Positions 61,796-64,000 of a DNA stretch of 64,000 nucleotides are shown one piece after another. Made by a program: the position numbers and the translations under genes. Origin of the DNA: Botryotinia globosa (Eukaryota > Ascomycota > Leotiomycetes > Helotiales > Sclerotiniaceae); the NCBI GenBank assembly GCA_014898425.1, contig RCSZ01000014.1:186001-250000 (forward strand), read 5' to 3'. Position 1 is the first letter of the stretch; every line of letters begins with the position of its first letter. The notes beneath the pieces are model-generated. The model was not told the origin of the DNA and made no database searches. It worked only from the letters and a program-made list of their open reading frames with translations.

Positions 61796-63039
61796 ATTGA
61801 GTATGTCCGATGATAATATTGTCCTATTCGGAGTTGATGGGTTTTGTGTTGGGGAAGCATGTGCATTCAACACGGCGATTTAGGTCATGATTAGGGAGGG
61901 TCACGATACCCTCGACTGGAAGTCGAAATTCAACATTATAATCATCTATATAGAAATCAGATAAAACATCTCCTTTTGAAACCTTTGTTATATTCCAGCT
62001 ACTGCCTATGCGATTATATAGTCAGACTCGTACAGAGGTTAAATAGCTCCAAGGTTTCAAGGTTCCCTCATACATTATGGTCATGCACAAGGGTCATTAT
62101 TGAACTATCTACCTATAGTAATCCTACTTGTACGTGTAGTCATTGTATATAAGCTTTAGAGTCCGCCTTGTGTAGCATAATCTTCCTCCTCTCTCTTTTC
62201 TCCCTTCTCTCTTTCAAAAGCTTCTTCTATCCCGACCCTCCTTCTAATAAACCTTCTTCCCAAACATCAAAGAGCTCCAGATCATATATCATATGATCGA
62301 TCATACATGGACACTAACGAAACACATAAGGTTAGGTAGCTTTAGGTATAAAACATAGGTATACCTAGGTAGTTCTATATAGGTAAACCGAATAGAGAAC
62401 CAGAGGACCCTTACAATATACAAAACCTAAAACCTTCTCTGCATAAGAAACGAAACCCGAATCCAATCATTCAGCCAATGCTGTGTGTGTAGGTACTTGG
62501 TTGGATGATACATGATAACCTATCCACGTCAGGACCAGTAAAGCCAAGCCGCACGAGGAAATTTAGTGATCTTATCGATAAGGATATCGCCCGAAAACAA
62601 TCACAACGCTCTCGCAACCCACATACATCCATCCTCTTCTACCTAATAAATTTCCACCTTTCTACCTACCTACAAACCTATTACTGAACCATTCAATAAA
62701 GTACCTACCATTATCTACGGTAGGGAATCTTTATCAACAGTCACAAAGGTCCGTCGACCAATACATTCACTGATTATTATTGATATGTTGGAACTGTAGC
62801 GACTTTAACATCTGAGAGTACGGTCAAGTATGATTCCTATCTTGCCCCGGACAATATCAGTGCACGAGGTCGACGTCAGAAGCCGCCCTTCCTCTTCTTA
62901 AGATAAAACCATCCATCAAATACGCCGAAACTTCTTATTTTCTTTCTTATCGGTGTTCTTTAAGACATTATTGCTTAGAGGCGTTGATTTCTTCTAATAA
63001 CTTTTAATAATCCCTTGCATAACGAAGTCGCAAGCAACA
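61796..63039. other. Intergenic region upstream of ATG2
   Basis: No gene seen. CCTAGGTA/ACCTAC-type short repeats (62330-62390 and 62640-62710) and pyrimidine tracts (62185-62225) are present. It holds the deaminase 3' UTR and the ATG2 promoter. Confidence 0.55.
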
Positions 63040-64000
63040 ATGGCGTCTTATTTCCAATTATCCTCGATGCCCAAACGATTACTCCAATATGCGCTTTCTA
63101 GTTTGGAAGTCTTCGAGACGGATGCATTGGATTTAGAGAATTTGGATATTGCGTGGGGGAAAAATAGCACGTTTGAATTTAAGGATGTCGGGTTGAGATT
63201 AAAGGTACTAGTTATATCATGATCTTGACGTCGAGGATGAGCATGTCATGCTAATATGCGAGATGTAGAAACTCGAGACTTTACTACAACTTCCTTCCAC
63301 GATCGCATTAAGTAAAGCGAAAGTTCTACTGCTGCGGCTCACGATACCAGTCGATATATATAGCAGCCCGATATTGGTCGAAGTGGATGGAGTGGATGTG
63401 CAGTTGAGGGTTAGGGAGGAGAAGGGTGCATATAGTTCACGGACAAACCATGACAGGTTAAGGAAGAAGTCACTATCGAGAAACCAGGACCCAGATCTCA
63501 CACTTCCAACTGCAGAGGACCTTGCGGCATCATTTCTACAAACCGAATCGAGAGAAGAGAAAGAAGAGTTGGAAGCCGCAATTCTTGGGGAGACGCAGGA
63601 TGTATCAGAGTCTGTTACATCTAATGAGGGCGGAGACTCACCTGTTGGGACTGGGGCGGCTCTCTCGTTACCGGCATTCATGGCTAGATTTTTGCAGGGC
63701 ATTGTGGACAGGCTACAAGTACGGGTGCATGGGATTACTTTCAATGTGGATCTCGATATTCCTGCGGAAGGACCGACACCAAACCGTCCCACGGATCCAG
63801 TAACAGTTCAATTGAAGATTGACGATGTCGATATCGAGGGAGTTACACATGATATCGAGCCCACCCAGACGAGAGGGGGGAAGGACATAAAATCGTTATT
63901 CAAGGAGGGAAAGAGACTGATCTGTCTCAGCAATATTCAAGGAGCACTTATCACAGAGGCAAATTTATTCCAGACTCTCTCTCGATCATCCTCCGTCGTA
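63040..64000 (+). CDS. atg2: Autophagy protein ATG2, N-terminal part
   Basis: Exon 1 is 63040-63204; a 64-base intron (63205-63268) follows; exon 2 continues past the right edge. The 299 visible residues begin [20 protein letters not shown] and contain the chorein-N signature of ATG2: [29 protein letters not shown] and [16 protein letters not shown]2 is a rod-shaped lipid-transfer protein of about 2000 residues that bridges ER exit sites and the growing phagophore with ATG18 and ATG9. The visible region is the ER-side lipid entry. A low-complexity acidic insertion (about 120-180) separates the first strands from [20 protein letters not shown]. The fragment is truncated only by the window edge. 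Confidence 0.95.

Overview
The window reads as a nuclear chromosome segment of a filamentous ascomycete (Pezizomycotina). The evidence is short GT-AG introns of 47 to about 370 bases, split genes of typical fungal families (ATG2, a Pom1-type DYRK kinase, a cytochrome b5/acyl-CoA dehydrogenase fusion, a secreted type-B carboxylesterase, an ADGF-type adenosine deaminase), many microsatellites, and a 26 kb AT-rich block with the transition-only decay expected of repeat-induced point mutation (RIP). The gene style fits Leotiomycetes such as Sclerotiniaceae, but the species is inference.

Layout. 1-703: 3' end of a flavin amine oxidase. 704-4004: gene-free DNA holding a 358 bp hAT-type miniature element with an 8-bp target duplication. 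4005-6614: coiled-coil protein of unknown function. 7887-9158 (-): unrecognised disordered protein. 9159-11125: no intact gene, possible decayed coding traces. 11126-12247 (-): four-exon DsbA/FrnE-like thioredoxin-fold protein. 13760-14875: secreted, probably GPI-anchored Ser/Thr-rich protein. 15771-16254: tandem repeats. 17148-21544 (-): Pom1-type kinase. 21545-25546: repeat-rich DNA. 25547-27132: Pex24/dysferlin-type peroxisomal membrane protein. 27714-29426 (-): secreted carboxylesterase.

30092-31490 holds three miniature inverted-repeat elements, each flanked by TA. About 31.7-56.9 kb is a gene desert that resolves into four Ty3/Gypsy elements stacked inside one another. Element D (minus strand, a separate family) is split inside its reverse transcriptase by C (plus strand, 34635-54358, target duplication ATCCT). 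C is split by A (minus, 36442-49603, duplication ATATC). A is split by B (minus, 39867-46446, duplication AATTC). A, B and C are one family, about 6.57 kb with 150-bp LTRs. All are heavily RIP-mutated and none codes for a working protein.

Euchromatin resumes at about 56.9 kb: 57288-59059 cytochrome b5/acyl-CoA dehydrogenase, 59943-61795 ADGF-type adenosine deaminase, and 63040 to the edge the first 299 codons of ATG2. The genes are housekeeping or accessory singletons with no operon or metabolic cluster. The striking content is the retrotransposon stack and the RIP pattern written in its LTRs.
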